This document shows positions 28,833 through 38,482 of a DNA stretch of 64,000 bases, one piece after another. The notes under the pieces were generated by a model. That model made no database searches. It saw only the letters and a list, made by a program, of their open reading frames with translations, and was not told the DNA's origin. A program made the translations under genes and the position numbers. Position 1 is the stretch's first letter. Each line of letters starts with the position of its first letter. Source of the stretch: Archangium violaceum (lineage in GTDB: Bacteria; Myxococcota; Myxococcia; Myxococcales; Myxococcaceae); contig NZ_CP069338.1 in NCBI RefSeq assembly GCF_016859125.1, positions 12,155,501 to 12,219,500 on the forward strand, written 5' to 3'.

Positions 28833-28910
28833 CTACCGCGGCAGCAGGGTCAGGATTGATCCAAAGTCCGTAGGAGAGGTTTTGAAGAGGCGGAGAGCAA
28901 GTCCAGACAT
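28833..28910 (-). CDS. Very small open frame just upstream of ycaO (candidate peptide, weak)
   Basis: A 25-codon frame (MSGLALRLFKTSPTDFGSIL plus five residues) on the same strand ends 26 bp before the ycaO ATG. It contains Ser and Thr but no Cys. There is no good ribosome binding site, so it is offered only as the sole precursor-like frame in the right place for a YcaO substrate. Confidence 0.2.
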   Translation of the reverse strand: MSGLALRLFKTSPTDFGSILTLLPR

Positions 28911-29050
28911 TCACAGGCAAAGAGGGAGCATCCCTCCGGACGGCGCCTGAAAGAGGGGCGCCGTGGAAGGACAGGAGTGAAGGTACACAGGCCGAACAGC
29001 CAGGGGAGAAGAGGCGCGGGAAGGCCGGAGCGGGAGCAGCTGGCGGGCGC

Positions 29051-30364
29051 TCAGGCAAGTGTGGCCAGACTCTCGGGCAGCACGGCCAGACCCAACAGGC
29101 CCTGGTAGAGCACCTCCATGGTGCGTGCGAAGCTTTGGGGCCGTTTGTCGCGAGTCGGCAGGTGCGTGCGCACCAGGGCCAGCAGGTTGTAGGCCAGCAA
29201 ACGCAGCCAGCTGAGTACCAGGGGTGCATTGCCTCGCAGGCTGGGCGAGGCGCTGTCCTCCTCCAGCACCACGTCCGCTGTCCAGTTGGGCCCGTTCTCA
29301 ATCCCCCAGTGCCGGCGTACCAACGTCAGCATCCGCTCCGGGGACAGTTGCCCTGTGGGAATGGAGGTGAGGAACAGCCGCGTCTCCACCTTCGGCAGCT
29401 CGCCGTCTCTGGTTCGCGTCTGCCTCACCCATACCCATTGCTGGGCGCCGGGAAAGTCCTCCTCTGGCGGCTTGTCCACCACCCTCAACTCCCTCTCCAC
29501 CCACTCCCCGCTCGTCCGCTCGCGCGTGCGCACCTTCACTGGCGCCACCGCCAGCGCCACCCACGCCTTGTCATGTAGCCGGTGGAAGTTCTCCTTGAGC
29601 GCCATCAGGTAGTGCTTGCCCGCCTCCCTCACCACCCGCGCATTGGCCGCGCTCGTCATTCCCGCGTCCACTGTCACGTACTCGAAATGCCGCCCGAACT
29701 TCTCCACCACCCGTTTGAACAACTCCGGGAACGCCGTCGCCTCTCCCTGCTTGCCTTCCAGCAACTTCTGGTCGAGCACCGGCTGGGCCGCGCTGCTGGT
29801 GAGACTGGCGCGCAGCGCGTACGGGTACCAGTACTCCCGCCCCTGCTCATCCTTCGTCGTGTGGCTCGGCTCGCACGGCGGCTGCCCCGGCGTGCTCTCC
29901 CCTGCCTTCCCGTCAATGCTGACGACGCCCCGGGCGAAGAGCTCATGGCGTATCAGCCCCACTTCCAGGCCTCGGTGCACCATCTGGTGCACCTCCTGCT
30001 CCAACCCCTCTGGCTCCAACTTCCCCAGCAGCCTATCCAACGTCGTGTCGGACACCGGCCGCTTCAGCCCCTCGGGCGCCGTGCCTTCGCGCAGCATGTC
30101 CTCCCCCAGCGCCTCGGCATGCCTCAACACCCGCCGCCCCACCGCCAGCGCCTGCACCAGCAGCATCAACATCGCCGCCAGCGGGTGCCTCTGTCCCCGG
30201 CGGGCCCGGGGGTCCTTTACCTCCTTGAATGTCAGCCCCAGGCTCGCCATCATCCTCTGCACGCGGGAGGGGGTTTCCTGCTCGTCCTTCTTCCCCTTCC
30301 CGTTTCCCGCTTGGGGGGTGGAGGGCCCGCCAGTCCTCCCGCCCCGGTTTTTCTTCCCACTCAT
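29051..30364 (-). mobile_element. ISAs1-family transposase
   Basis: A 437-aa intact DDE transposase. The catalytic acids fit VVSIDGKAGES (about 148), YVTVDAGMTS (about 232) and the family signature RRHWGIENGPNW (about 366). The N-terminus is basic, and the region LTFKEVKDPRARRGQRHPLA matches the DUF4338-like start of ISAs1 proteins. It lies between ycaO and the 487-aa hypothetical gene. I could not find convincing terminal inverted repeats in the 60-110 bp on either side. A 7-bp GC hairpin (28941-28963) lies on the left. Confidence 0.88.
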
Positions 30365-30477
30365 CCTTCTTCTCCCCGGACCTGTCCGGCCCGTCTCCGG
30401 CTCTGTGCTGGCGCTCCCCCTCGCGATCTGCCCGCGGCTGCTCGCCTCCGGTGGGCGCCTGTAGGCGGGACTATACT

Positions 30478-31941
30478 TCAGCCGTAGGCCCGGGTGGGAT
30501 GACCTCTCCCGTGGGACTTTGAATCAAGCCTGGGCAGCAGGGTGGAGAGGTTGAGCAGATAGCAGCTGATGAACTCAGAAGTGACATCCGCGCGCAGCGC
30601 GGGCTCCGAGGACGCAATATCCAGGATCATTCCGGTCGCGAGGCCACTATTGACTCTTAGAAGGATGCTGAAAGGAATCTTGCTCGAATCCACCAGGTGT
30701 TGAGCCATATCGGTATTGCCACCCGCGGCGGAGTCCCCCCAGTTGTCGTCGTGGCCCTCGTTGAAGAAACAGTAGTAATAGCCGTACCCGGCCTGGGGCC
30801 CGGGCGTACGGACGAGCAACTCATTCCGCAAATCATGGCTGGGCGCCCATGCTTCCGCGGCGTCGGCGTAGGAATTGATGTTGTACAGATAGGTGTCGCG
30901 AGTGCTCGTGCTCACGCGCGAGCACAGCACACCGGCTCGCAACGCTCCCCCCTGATAGTCCCACAGCTCGTCCTGCTGGATGTCTTCATCCAGGGCCTGA
31001 ATGCCGAGACTCCCCACCTGGAAGAACCGATACGAGTAGGCGCCCTGGTCCGACCTGGAATACAGACTGGCCACCACTCGGGGGCCATCCTCCCGATTGA
31101 GCAGGAGGAGCAGCTCGGCAAGGTCATACGCCAGGACGTCGCCAAGCTGGTCGTCGTGGACCTTGGCCTGGAGATACCGCTCGACGGACGCCCCATTCTC
31201 CCTGGGAACGAACGGGTTGCTGGCCATGGACGTGGGGACCGTGGGCCACACCATGGGGTGCCCCTCTCCCGTCCAGGGGATGAGGTAGCCGCGATGATCG
31301 GGGCCGCCGAGAAGCAGCGAGCGGAACTCGTATTCGCGGTGCGACGTCTTGAGCATCAACAGGAGGTACGGGAGGTTGATGATGAAGAAGGAGTGCTGGG
31401 TTCCATCCGCTTGCTTGAAAATGATGACGAACAAAGCGTCGGGGACGCCAGCGGTTTCGGACACCGACAACAAGAACTCCCCGCCCCCCCAAAACCCGTC
31501 AAAGAGCACGGCCTGGCTTGCGGGCATGAACGGAGTCACCGGCCACTGCGGCTGGTGGGGACTGAAGAGGTAGAAATCCTTGTCGGGGCCTATGACGAGC
31601 AGGTGCCGGATGACATTGACTCCCTCGGCGGGACGGGCGGTCGTGGGCAGGACCACCAGCCAGCAGCGACCCACGTATGAGATGCCTATACCGGACCAGG
31701 AGCATCTGATCCTCGCCATGCCCCGCTTGCTCGCGGTGAGCGTTCGCTGCTCCCAATCGATGGTGACGCCGTCCTCCTCGGTCTCGTGAAAGAACACCGG
31801 TGTGAAGCCGGCGGGAGGTGGAGGGTCCAGCTCGAAGCGCACCGGCTCGTTCTCGAAAACGGCAGCCTCGTTGGGTTCCGGGAGAGCAGCCCCACCACTG
31901 GTGCCTTGGAGCTTGAGGGTGATGACAGGTTCGGAGGACAT
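30478..31941 (-). CDS. Hypothetical protein, unknown 487-aa family, downstream of a PknK-like kinase
   Basis: 487 aa, not recognised. It has no signal peptide and is rich in aromatic residues (GYGYYYCFFNEGHDDNWGD, FFIINLPYLLLMLK) and beta-strand-like segments, with an Ig-like start (LDPPPPAGFTPVFFHETEED). The ATG at 31941 has AGGAG 7 nt upstream. It begins 46 bp after the kinase stop, so co-transcription is likely. The C-terminus (SKSHGRGHPTRAYG) ends only 113 bp from the ISAs1 gene and may have been altered by the insertion. A cytosolic effector or kinase substrate is one possibility, by context only. Confidence 0.65.
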   Translation of the reverse strand: MSSEPVITLKLQGTSGGAALPEPNEAAVFENEPVRFELDPPPPAGFTPVFFHETEEDGVTIDWEQRTLTASKRGMARIRCSWSGIGISYVGRCWLVVLPTTARPAEGVNVIRHLLVIGPDKDFYLFSPHQPQWPVTPFMPASQAVLFDGFWGGGEFLLSVSETAGVPDALFVIIFKQADGTQHSFFIINLPYLLLMLKTSHREYEFRSLLLGGPDHRGYLIPWTGEGHPMVWPTVPTSMASNPFVPRENGASVERYLQAKVHDDQLGDVLAYDLAELLLLLNREDGPRVVASLYSRSDQGAYSYRFFQVGSLGIQALDEDIQQDELWDYQGGALRAGVLCSRVSTSTRDTYLYNINSYADAAEAWAPSHDLRNELLVRTPGPQAGYGYYYCFFNEGHDDNWGDSAAGGNTDMAQHLVDSSKIPFSILLRVNSGLATGMILDIASSEPALRADVTSEFISCYLLNLSTLLPRLDSKSHGRGHPTRAYG

Positions 31942-31987
31942 CCTGTTTCTCCTGGGGTGAGGGGAGGCGTCGTGACAGCGGAGGGCT

Positions 31988-34900
31988 TCACTGCAAGCCA
32001 TGTACCCGGGCGGACGTGAGCGCCTGGTCGAGGGTTTCGCGGACCCGGGACACATCACCGCGCTCCCAGCCCTCACAGGCGAGCTCGAACGGGCGAGCCA
32101 CGTCATCCGGCAGGCGCTGGAGCCGGCCCCCGAGCAGGACGCGCGCATGCCCCACCGCCTCCTCCAGGAGGTTCCGCTCCAGGGCCATCCTCAGCAGCGG
32201 CAGGAGCGCCACCCATTGGAAGGGGAAGACATAGGCGGGCGGCTGCCAGCAGGTGAGGGCGGCGCGAAAGCCCTGCTCGGCCTCGGCGGCGCGGCCCTCG
32301 TGCAAGTCCACCCAGGCGAGGTTGGCGCGAGCCAGCCCGGTGTAGTCGAGCATCTTGTTCCCCTCGGCCACCGCGAGGGCCTGGGCGCCCACGCGCCGCG
32401 TCTCCTCCGGCCGCGCGCGCATCCGGTGGAGCAGCGCCAGGTAGCCCAGGCCGCGGGCCCGCAGCATCGCGTCCTCCGTCCGCTCCGCCAGGCGGAGGAT
32501 GAGCCGCAGGTGCGTCTCCGCCTCGTCCAGCTCGTTGGAGAGCACCAGCGCGATGGCGAGCCCGGAGCGGGCCACGCACACCTCCGCCTCGTCACCGGCC
32601 TCCTCGCAGCCAGCCAGGTAGGCGCGCACGTGCCCCATCATCTCGGGAGTGAAGCGGTAGCGCTCCCGGCGCACCTCCGTCTGGAAGAGCGCGCGAAAGA
32701 AGTGGGCGCGCTGGAGCGGGGTGCCGCGCTCCTCCACCACCGGCCGCACCCGCTGGAGCAGCGCGGCGCCCTCGTCCGTGCGGGCGCGCCAGTAGTGGAC
32801 GGAGACACGCTCGGTCTGCACCTGGACCCAGACGTGCCACCACTCCGGTGAGCCCCCCACCTCCGGTACCGGGCCCAGGGCCGCCTCCGCCGCATCGAGC
32901 GCGTGCAGGGCCTCCTCCTGGCGGTGCTGGGCCTCCCAGGACCTGCCCACGCCGAGATGCACGCGCGCCCGCGCGAGGTGCTGGGACTCGGGTACCCGGG
33001 CCAGCGCCCGCGCGAAGGCACTCCGGGCCTCCTCGTGACGGCCGGTGAGGGCCAGCAGCTCGCCCAGGCCCTCGTACGCGCGCGCCTCCGTCTCGCGCAG
33101 CGCCGGTGCCAACGTCTCCGGTGGAAGCTGGCGCAGCTCGTCGAGCACGGAGCGGTAGAAGCCGAGGGCCTCGTTCGTCGCGTACGCCGCCCGGGCCCGC
33201 TCGGCCGCACGGGACAACCACGTGGCGGCGCGGTCGTGCACCTTCGCGCGGGCCCAGTGGTGTCCAAGCACCGGGGAGTGGCGCGCGGCGTCGGGTGCCG
33301 CCGCGTACCGCGCCTCGAGGGCCTCCGCCGCGCGGTGGTGCAGCGCGAGAGCCTCCTCCTCCGGTAGCCGCGCGTAGGCCGCCTCGCGCAGCTTGTCGTG
33401 GACGAAGCGCAGCCGGCCGCCCTCCCCGTCCTCCAGCACCTGCCGCAGGCGCAGCACCTCCACCGTCTCCATCGCCGCCGTGTCGTCCAGGCCGGCCGTG
33501 TCCTTCAGCAGGTCCGGCTCGAACTCGCGCCCGAGCACCGCGGCCCGCTGTGCCAGCGCCCGCGCCTCCACGCCGAGGTTGCCCAACCGCCGCTCCAGCA
33601 GCTCCGCCAGCGAGCGGGGATGGGGCAGCACCTCCTCGAGCCCCCCTGCCCTCTCGCCGCGCGGCTGGAGCCGCCACACCCCGTCCCCGTCCCGGAAGAG
33701 CATGCCCTCGCCCATCGCCGTGCGCAGGTACTCGGCGATGAAGAAGGGGTTGCCACTGGAGTGACGCACGAGGAAGTCCACCAGCGCCGCCGGGGGCTCG
33801 CGCAGCGCCAGCATGCCGCGCACCATCTCGCCCACGCTCCCCGCCTCCAGCCGTTGCAGGGAGAGGCTCACCGCGCCCGGAGCCCCGGCCAGCTCCCCCA
33901 GCGCCTCGCCCATCTCCTCCAGGCGCCAGGTGCCCACCACGAGGACGCCGTGGCCCTCCAGGCGCTCGGGCCGCAGCGACTGGAGGAAGGCCAGGGAGAG
34001 CTCGTCCGCCCACTGCAGGTCGTCCAGGACGAGCAGCAACGGCTGGACGCGGGCGAAGGCCAGCAGGGTGTCCCGGAGCGCGTCCAGGAGGCGGGCACGC
34101 GCGGCGGGAACGGCCAGCGGAGGCGGCTCCGGCAGCGCCCCCAGGCCGGGAAGGTCCGCGAGGCCCGGCTCGAACGCGGCCAGCACCTTGCCCCGGGGGC
34201 CCAGCAGCCGCGCCGTCTCCTCCGCGCCCTGCTCGCGGCAGCGGTCCGCCACGGCGAGCAGCAGGGGACGGAAGGGGTGCAGCGGCGCACCACGCGTGTC
34301 GCCCCCTCCCGCATCCAGCGGCATGCACTCCCCCGTCACCACCGCGAGCCCCGCCCAGGCCGCCTCGGTGGCCGCCTCCAGGGCCAGGCGCGTCTTGCCC
34401 ACGCCGCTCTCGCCGCCGAGGTAGATGCAGCCTCCCCGCCCATCCCGCGCCTCGTCGATGCCCCGGCGCAGGACCCGCAGCGCCTCGGCCCGTCCCGAGA
34501 AGCCGGGGCGATAGAGGTAGGTGGGAGAACGGGGCGTCACGGCGGACGCCTCACCCTCCGCGCCCAGCGACGCCAGGGCCGCCGCCACGTCCTCGGCGTA
34601 GCCCAGGCGGTCCTCGGGGCGCTTCTCCAACAGCCGGAGCACGAGCGCGTCCAGCCCCTCGGGCAGCCCCGCCACTCGCCGCGAGGGCGGTACGGGCCGG
34701 CGTTGGACGTGCTGGAAGACGATCTTCCCGGCCCTCGGGTCCGTGAAGGGCGGCTGCCCGGTGACCACCTCGTAGAGGACGCACCCGAGCGCGTAGAGGT
34801 CCGTCCGTGCGTCCACGAACTCCCCGCGGATCTGCTCCGGCGCCATGTACGCCTCGCTGCCGACGATGCCGCCGCCGACCTCGAGCACCTCGCGCCCACG

Positions 34901-35449
34901 GGAGGCACCCACCTGCGCCGCGAATCCGAAGTCCACCAACACCGGCGCGCCATCCGGCCGCAGGAAGATGTTCTCCGGCTTGAGGTCTCGGTGAACGATG
35001 CCGTTGCCGTGCAGGAAGGCCAGCGGCGCGCACAGCCGGCGCAGCACCGTGAGCGTGGGGCCCAGCGGAGGTGCGACGCCCGCCTCGCGCCGCGCCCGGA
35101 GCGCGTCCAGGTGGCCGCGCAGCGTCTGCCCCTGGAGCAGCTCCATTGCGTACCAGGGCCGCCCGTCGTGCAGGCCCTGGTCGAGGATGCGCACCACCCC
35201 CGGGTGGTGGAGCCGGCCGAGCGCGTGAATCTCCCGCCGGAGCCCGGCCAGCATGGACTCGGCCGCGACCCGGACCGTCTTCACCGCCACGGCCTCACCC
35301 GTGTCGCGATGCACCGCGCGGTACACCACGCCCATGCCGCCCTGGCCGAGCACCTCCAGCAACCGATAGGGCCCCAGGGAAGCCACCTCCAGCGGAGGCG
35401 AGGCACTCCCGCCCCCCGGGACTTTCGCTCTCTGTGATGTAGCGCTCAT
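31988..35449 (-). CDS. Ser/Thr protein kinase fused to an AAA ATPase and TPR region (PknK-like)
   Basis: 1153 aa. The kinase domain covers about 25-290 (GQGGMGVVYRA near 35, HRDLKPENIF near 151, DFGFAA near 173, APEQIRG). An AAA/STAND ATPase follows with Walker A GGESGVGKTRLA near 343 and LLLVLDDLQWADE near 478, then a helical TPR-type region to the C-terminus (ALTGRHEEARSAFARALARV). No membrane span is evident, so it is cytosolic. STAND kinases of this type gate signalling by nucleotide-dependent assembly. It is divergent from a sigma-54 activator, a pairing often seen in myxobacteria, and is followed by the 487-aa unknown gene. Confidence 0.92.
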   Translation of the reverse strand: MSATSQRAKVPGGGSASPPLEVASLGPYRLLEVLGQGGMGVVYRAVHRDTGEAVAVKTVRVAAESMLAGLRREIHALGRLHHPGVVRILDQGLHDGRPWYAMELLQGQTLRGHLDALRARREAGVAPPLGPTLTVLRRLCAPLAFLHGNGIVHRDLKPENIFLRPDGAPVLVDFGFAAQVGASRGREVLEVGGGIVGSEAYMAPEQIRGEFVDARTDLYALGCVLYEVVTGQPPFTDPRAGKIVFQHVQRRPVPPSRRVAGLPEGLDALVLRLLEKRPEDRLGYAEDVAAALASLGAEGEASAVTPRSPTYLYRPGFSGRAEALRVLRRGIDEARDGRGGCIYLGGESGVGKTRLALEAATEAAWAGLAVVTGECMPLDAGGGDTRGAPLHPFRPLLLAVADRCREQGAEETARLLGPRGKVLAAFEPGLADLPGLGALPEPPPLAVPAARARLLDALRDTLLAFARVQPLLLVLDDLQWADELSLAFLQSLRPERLEGHGVLVVGTWRLEEMGEALGELAGAPGAVSLSLQRLEAGSVGEMVRGMLALREPPAALVDFLVRHSSGNPFFIAEYLRTAMGEGMLFRDGDGVWRLQPRGERAGGLEEVLPHPRSLAELLERRLGNLGVEARALAQRAAVLGREFEPDLLKDTAGLDDTAAMETVEVLRLRQVLEDGEGGRLRFVHDKLREAAYARLPEEEALALHHRAAEALEARYAAAPDAARHSPVLGHHWARAKVHDRAATWLSRAAERARAAYATNEALGFYRSVLDELRQLPPETLAPALRETEARAYEGLGELLALTGRHEEARSAFARALARVPESQHLARARVHLGVGRSWEAQHRQEEALHALDAAEAALGPVPEVGGSPEWWHVWVQVQTERVSVHYWRARTDEGAALLQRVRPVVEERGTPLQRAHFFRALFQTEVRRERYRFTPEMMGHVRAYLAGCEEAGDEAEVCVARSGLAIALVLSNELDEAETHLRLILRLAERTEDAMLRARGLGYLALLHRMRARPEETRRVGAQALAVAEGNKMLDYTGLARANLAWVDLHEGRAAEAEQGFRAALTCWQPPAYVFPFQWVALLPLLRMALERNLLEEAVGHARVLLGGRLQRLPDDVARPFELACEGWERGDVSRVRETLDQALTSARVHGLQ

Positions 35450-35566
35450 AGCCCCCCCGGCTCGGACGCGCTCTGGATTCTAGAGAACTGGGGAAGGGCC
35501 TTCCAGTTGACCCTCGGGGAGCCTCGGGTGTCGCGGGCGGACGGGCGCTGTTAACCTCCCCCGTCG

Positions 35567-37339
35567 ATGCAGGATGGAATCCAGCAGCTGCTGCTCTCCC
35601 TTCTGAAGTGCGGTGACTTCGAGGAGGCCGCGAACGCGGTGCTCGAGTCCATGCTGCGGTCCGCGGAGGAGGCGCTCGACGCCAGCCCCTACGCGCGGCG
35701 CGGCCGCGTCCTGCGCGGCACGGTCCACCTGCGGCCCGGAGAGGGTTACCTCCGGCTCGCGGCGAGGGACGCGCGGACGGGCCCGGGGCGGCCCCCGGCG
35801 GGCGACGAGGACGTGGAGCTCACCCTGCTGACCTCGACCACCGCGTGGCGCTCGGTGGTAACGCACCGCGGTGCCGTTTCGATCGACGTCAACGCGGGCA
35901 CCGTGCAACCCCTCGCCACCGGCGCTGCCACCGATGATCCGCGTGAGGTGAACCTGCCCGCCTCCGAGTTCCACAGCCCGGAGAGCCGTCAGCGCATGCT
36001 CGGCCGGCGAGCCTCGCACGTCCTCGTCCTTCCACTGAGAGTGCCCGGCGGCGCCATCGACGGGCTCATCTCCCTGGAGGCGGACTGCCCAGCCGCCATG
36101 GGCACGGACTTCATCTGGCGGGAGCTGGCCGAGCCGCTCCAATGGCTGGCCGACGTGGCGGCGCCCTACCTGGTGAACCTGCCGGTGCGTCCGGCGGAGG
36201 CCGCGACGGCGGACGAGTTCCTCCCCGTGGTGGGCGCGGCCATGGGCCACCTGCTGCCGGTGATGCGCGTCTTCGCGCGCCAGGACGAGACGCTCCTCAT
36301 CAGCGGCCCCACCGGTGCCGGCAAGTCACGGCTCGCGCGGTGGTGCCACGAGAACTCGAGGCAGAAGCAGGGCCCCTTCGAGGTGCTGGACTTGATGACC
36401 GTGCCCGAGGAGCTCCAGGCCGCGGAGCTCTTCGGCTGGAAGAAGGGCGCGTTCACCGGGGCGGTGCGGGACAACGTGGGCGCGGTGGCTCGTGCCGAGG
36501 GAGGGACGCTGTTCATCGATGAAATCGACAAGCTGTCGCTGAGGACCCAGGCGGCGATGCTGCACGTCCTGGAGGAGCGGACGTACCGGATGCTGGGCGA
36601 GGACTCGCGGGAGCGGCACGCCAACGTGCGCTTCATCATTGGTACCAACGCGGACCTGAAGGGGGCCGTGCGCGAGGGCCGCTTCCGGGAGGACCTGTAC
36701 TACCGGCTCAACGTGCTGCCCATCCGGTTGCCGGCCCTGGATGAGCGCCGGGACGAAGTGCCGCTGTGGGCGCGGTACATGGCCGGCCGGCGGCACCGCC
36801 AACGGGTGCCGGACGGTACCGCGCTGTTGACGCCCGAGGCGGAGCGCGGGCTGGCCTCCGCCTCGTGGCCTGGCAACCTGCGGCAGCTCGACAACATCAT
36901 CCGTCGGGCCTACGCGCTGGCCCTCTCCTGTCAGGGAGAGGACGTGCGCGAGGTGCGCATCGAGGAGCGGCACGTGGCCCAGGCGCTGAGCTACGACGCG
37001 GCCACCGGCTCGCGGGCGCCCGTGATGGAGCGGCTGCGCGCGGCGGCCGAGGCGCTCGTGGACGCGGTGGAGCGGCACGAGGGCGAGCCCGTGGACCTGG
37101 ACCTGACCGATGCGTTCCGCGGCTTCGTGCTGGGCGTGGCCAGCCAACGGCTCGGGCGAGAGGAAGCCTTCAAGCGCTTCGGTCGCGAGAAGCTGGTGGC
37201 CACCCGCAACCATCACCGAGCACTCCGCCGGGAGCTCGAGAAGATCGAAGCGCTGGGCAGGGCGTTGGGAATCGAGCAGCCCCTGCCCTTCCCGGAGCTG
37301 CAAGAGGAAACCGGGCCCTCGGGCAGGGAATCCACGTAA
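35567..37339 (+). CDS. Sigma-54-dependent transcriptional activator (enhancer-binding protein)
   Basis: 590 aa. Residues 1-205 form a GAF-like sensor domain (HVLVLPLRVPGGAIDGLISL). The AAA+ domain (about 220-450) has Walker A GPTGAGKSRLA near 245, the sigma-54-contacting GAFTGA motif near 294 (ELFGWKKGAFTGAV), Walker B GGTLFIDEIDKL near 312, and an arginine-rich sensor. The C-terminus (about 530-565) looks like a DNA-binding helix-turn-helix. It activates RpoN promoters by ATP hydrolysis. The gene is divergent from the PknK-like kinase with 117 bp between starts, suggesting that the kinase signals through it. The promoter gap holds a GGAAGG/CCTTCC repeat (35491-35503). Confidence 0.9.
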   Translation: MQDGIQQLLLSLLKCGDFEEAANAVLESMLRSAEEALDASPYARRGRVLRGTVHLRPGEGYLRLAARDARTGPGRPPAGDEDVELTLLTSTTAWRSVVTHRGAVSIDVNAGTVQPLATGAATDDPREVNLPASEFHSPESRQRMLGRRASHVLVLPLRVPGGAIDGLISLEADCPAAMGTDFIWRELAEPLQWLADVAAPYLVNLPVRPAEAATADEFLPVVGAAMGHLLPVMRVFARQDETLLISGPTGAGKSRLARWCHENSRQKQGPFEVLDLMTVPEELQAAELFGWKKGAFTGAVRDNVGAVARAEGGTLFIDEIDKLSLRTQAAMLHVLEERTYRMLGEDSRERHANVRFIIGTNADLKGAVREGRFREDLYYRLNVLPIRLPALDERRDEVPLWARYMAGRRHRQRVPDGTALLTPEAERGLASASWPGNLRQLDNIIRRAYALALSCQGEDVREVRIEERHVAQALSYDAATGSRAPVMERLRAAAEALVDAVERHEGEPVDLDLTDAFRGFVLGVASQRLGREEAFKRFGREKLVATRNHHRALRRELEKIEALGRALGIEQPLPFPELQEETGPSGREST

Positions 37340-37576
37340 CCCCGCGGGGCGGAGTCACACCGCGGCGGACGCGAGGGCCGCGCCTGCGTCTTCCGCAGCA
37401 GCGAGCCGCCTGGGCCCGAGCGACTTCCCAGTGGTCCCTCCGAAGGAGTCTCCCCGGATGACCGTGCTGGCCAATCGATTGCAGATGTCCTCGGTGGGGC
37501 GCCGGACGGATGGCGAGCACCCCAGACCGAAGCAATGGATTGTTCGACCAGCAGTCAAGTGAAGCGGAGAGAGACA

Positions 37577-38146
37577 ATGGGAAACAAGAACGGGTGGATT
37601 GTCAGCTGCGCGGTGATGCTCCTCGCGAGCCAGGCTTTCGCGCAGGAAAACCTCATCGTCAATGGGAGCTTCGAGAGCCCGGCTTTGCCCCATGGCTCGT
37701 ACAGCTACCTCGACTCCATCCCTGGTTGGAGTCCCATTCGAGGCTGCGCCATCGAGCTCCAGAATCATGAGGCTGGCTGGAAGGCCGAAAGCGGGAATCA
37801 ACTCCTGGAGTTGGATTCCTATTGCTCCACCACCGTCGCCCAATCACTCTCCACCACGCCGGGAGCCCAGTACCAGTTGTCCTTCGCGTACTCACCCCGC
37901 CCGGGCATCGCCGACAACCGGATCCGCGTGCGGTGGGGCGGCGTCGTGGTGGCGGAGCTCAACCAGAGCGGGGTGGGTCTCAACGACACCCACTGGACCA
38001 CTGTCTCCATTCCCGTGACCGCGACCGCCTACTCGTACTCGCTCGAGTTCGAGGACCCGAGTTACTCGGACTCGTTTGGCGGGTTCATCGACAACGTTCA
38101 GCTCGTCCAGAAAGCCACGTGCTCGGCGCTGGGGACGCGGCAGTAA
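37577..38146 (+). CDS. Secreted protein with a DUF642/galactose-binding-like beta domain
   Basis: 189 aa. A Sec signal peptide (IVSCAVMLLASQAFA, cleaved before QENLIVNG) precedes one jelly-roll-type domain: NLIVNGSFESPALPHGSYSY, AESGNQLLELDSYC, then YQLSFAYSPRPGIADNRIRV and the end GGFIDNVQLVQ. These are typical of the DUF642/PEP-CTERM-like carbohydrate-binding jelly-roll. It probably binds polysaccharide outside the cell. GGAGAGAG precedes the ATG at 37577. A strong terminator follows at 38187. The 237-bp gap upstream (37340-37576) shows no other feature. Confidence 0.75.
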   Translation: MGNKNGWIVSCAVMLLASQAFAQENLIVNGSFESPALPHGSYSYLDSIPGWSPIRGCAIELQNHEAGWKAESGNQLLELDSYCSTTVAQSLSTTPGAQYQLSFAYSPRPGIADNRIRVRWGGVVVAELNQSGVGLNDTHWTTVSIPVTATAYSYSLEFEDPSYSDSFGGFIDNVQLVQKATCSALGTRQ

Positions 38147-38186
38147 TCGCCCCAGGAGAGCACGTTCCGCTTCTTCTTGGAGGCTT

Positions 38187-38228
38187 CGGTGAGGGCGCTT
38201 CCCGCCAGGGGGGCGCCCTCGCCGTTTT
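38187..38228 (+). terminator. Rho-independent terminator
   Basis: A 12-bp stem (CGGTGAGGGCGC at 38187-38198 with GCGCCCTCGCCG at 38213-38224, one G-T pair) is followed by TTTT. It terminates the secreted-protein gene that ends at 38146. The remaining 250 bp up to the next ATG show no feature. Confidence 0.8.
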
Positions 38229-38482
38229 CGTGCACCTGCTGTCCACCTGCTTCACCCGGCTTGTGCCCCAGCGCACTCCGGGAACACGCAACCGCGTCTC
38301 GCCGGTCCGCGCACGGAGAGCCGCGGCCCGCCACGCCCTCGTGGCACCGAGGCACCGCCTCCCCCGGACGACACGGCACATCGCTTGCTCTGGCCTCGGG
38401 TCGCGGTGCGCACCGGAATGAGCCGTGGCACCGAGGCCGGCGCAGGGGCCGGCGACAGCTGCGAAGCCAAGGGGGTATCCAG

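Noticed and set aside
28941-28963. Hairpin CGGCGCC/GGCGCCG as an ISAs1 terminal repeat
   Set aside because: No copy of it was found on the other side of the transposase gene.
28813-29301. N-terminal extension of YcaO to 29301
   Set aside because: It runs through the ISAs1 transposase region antisense; family homology and GGAGGAG support 28806.
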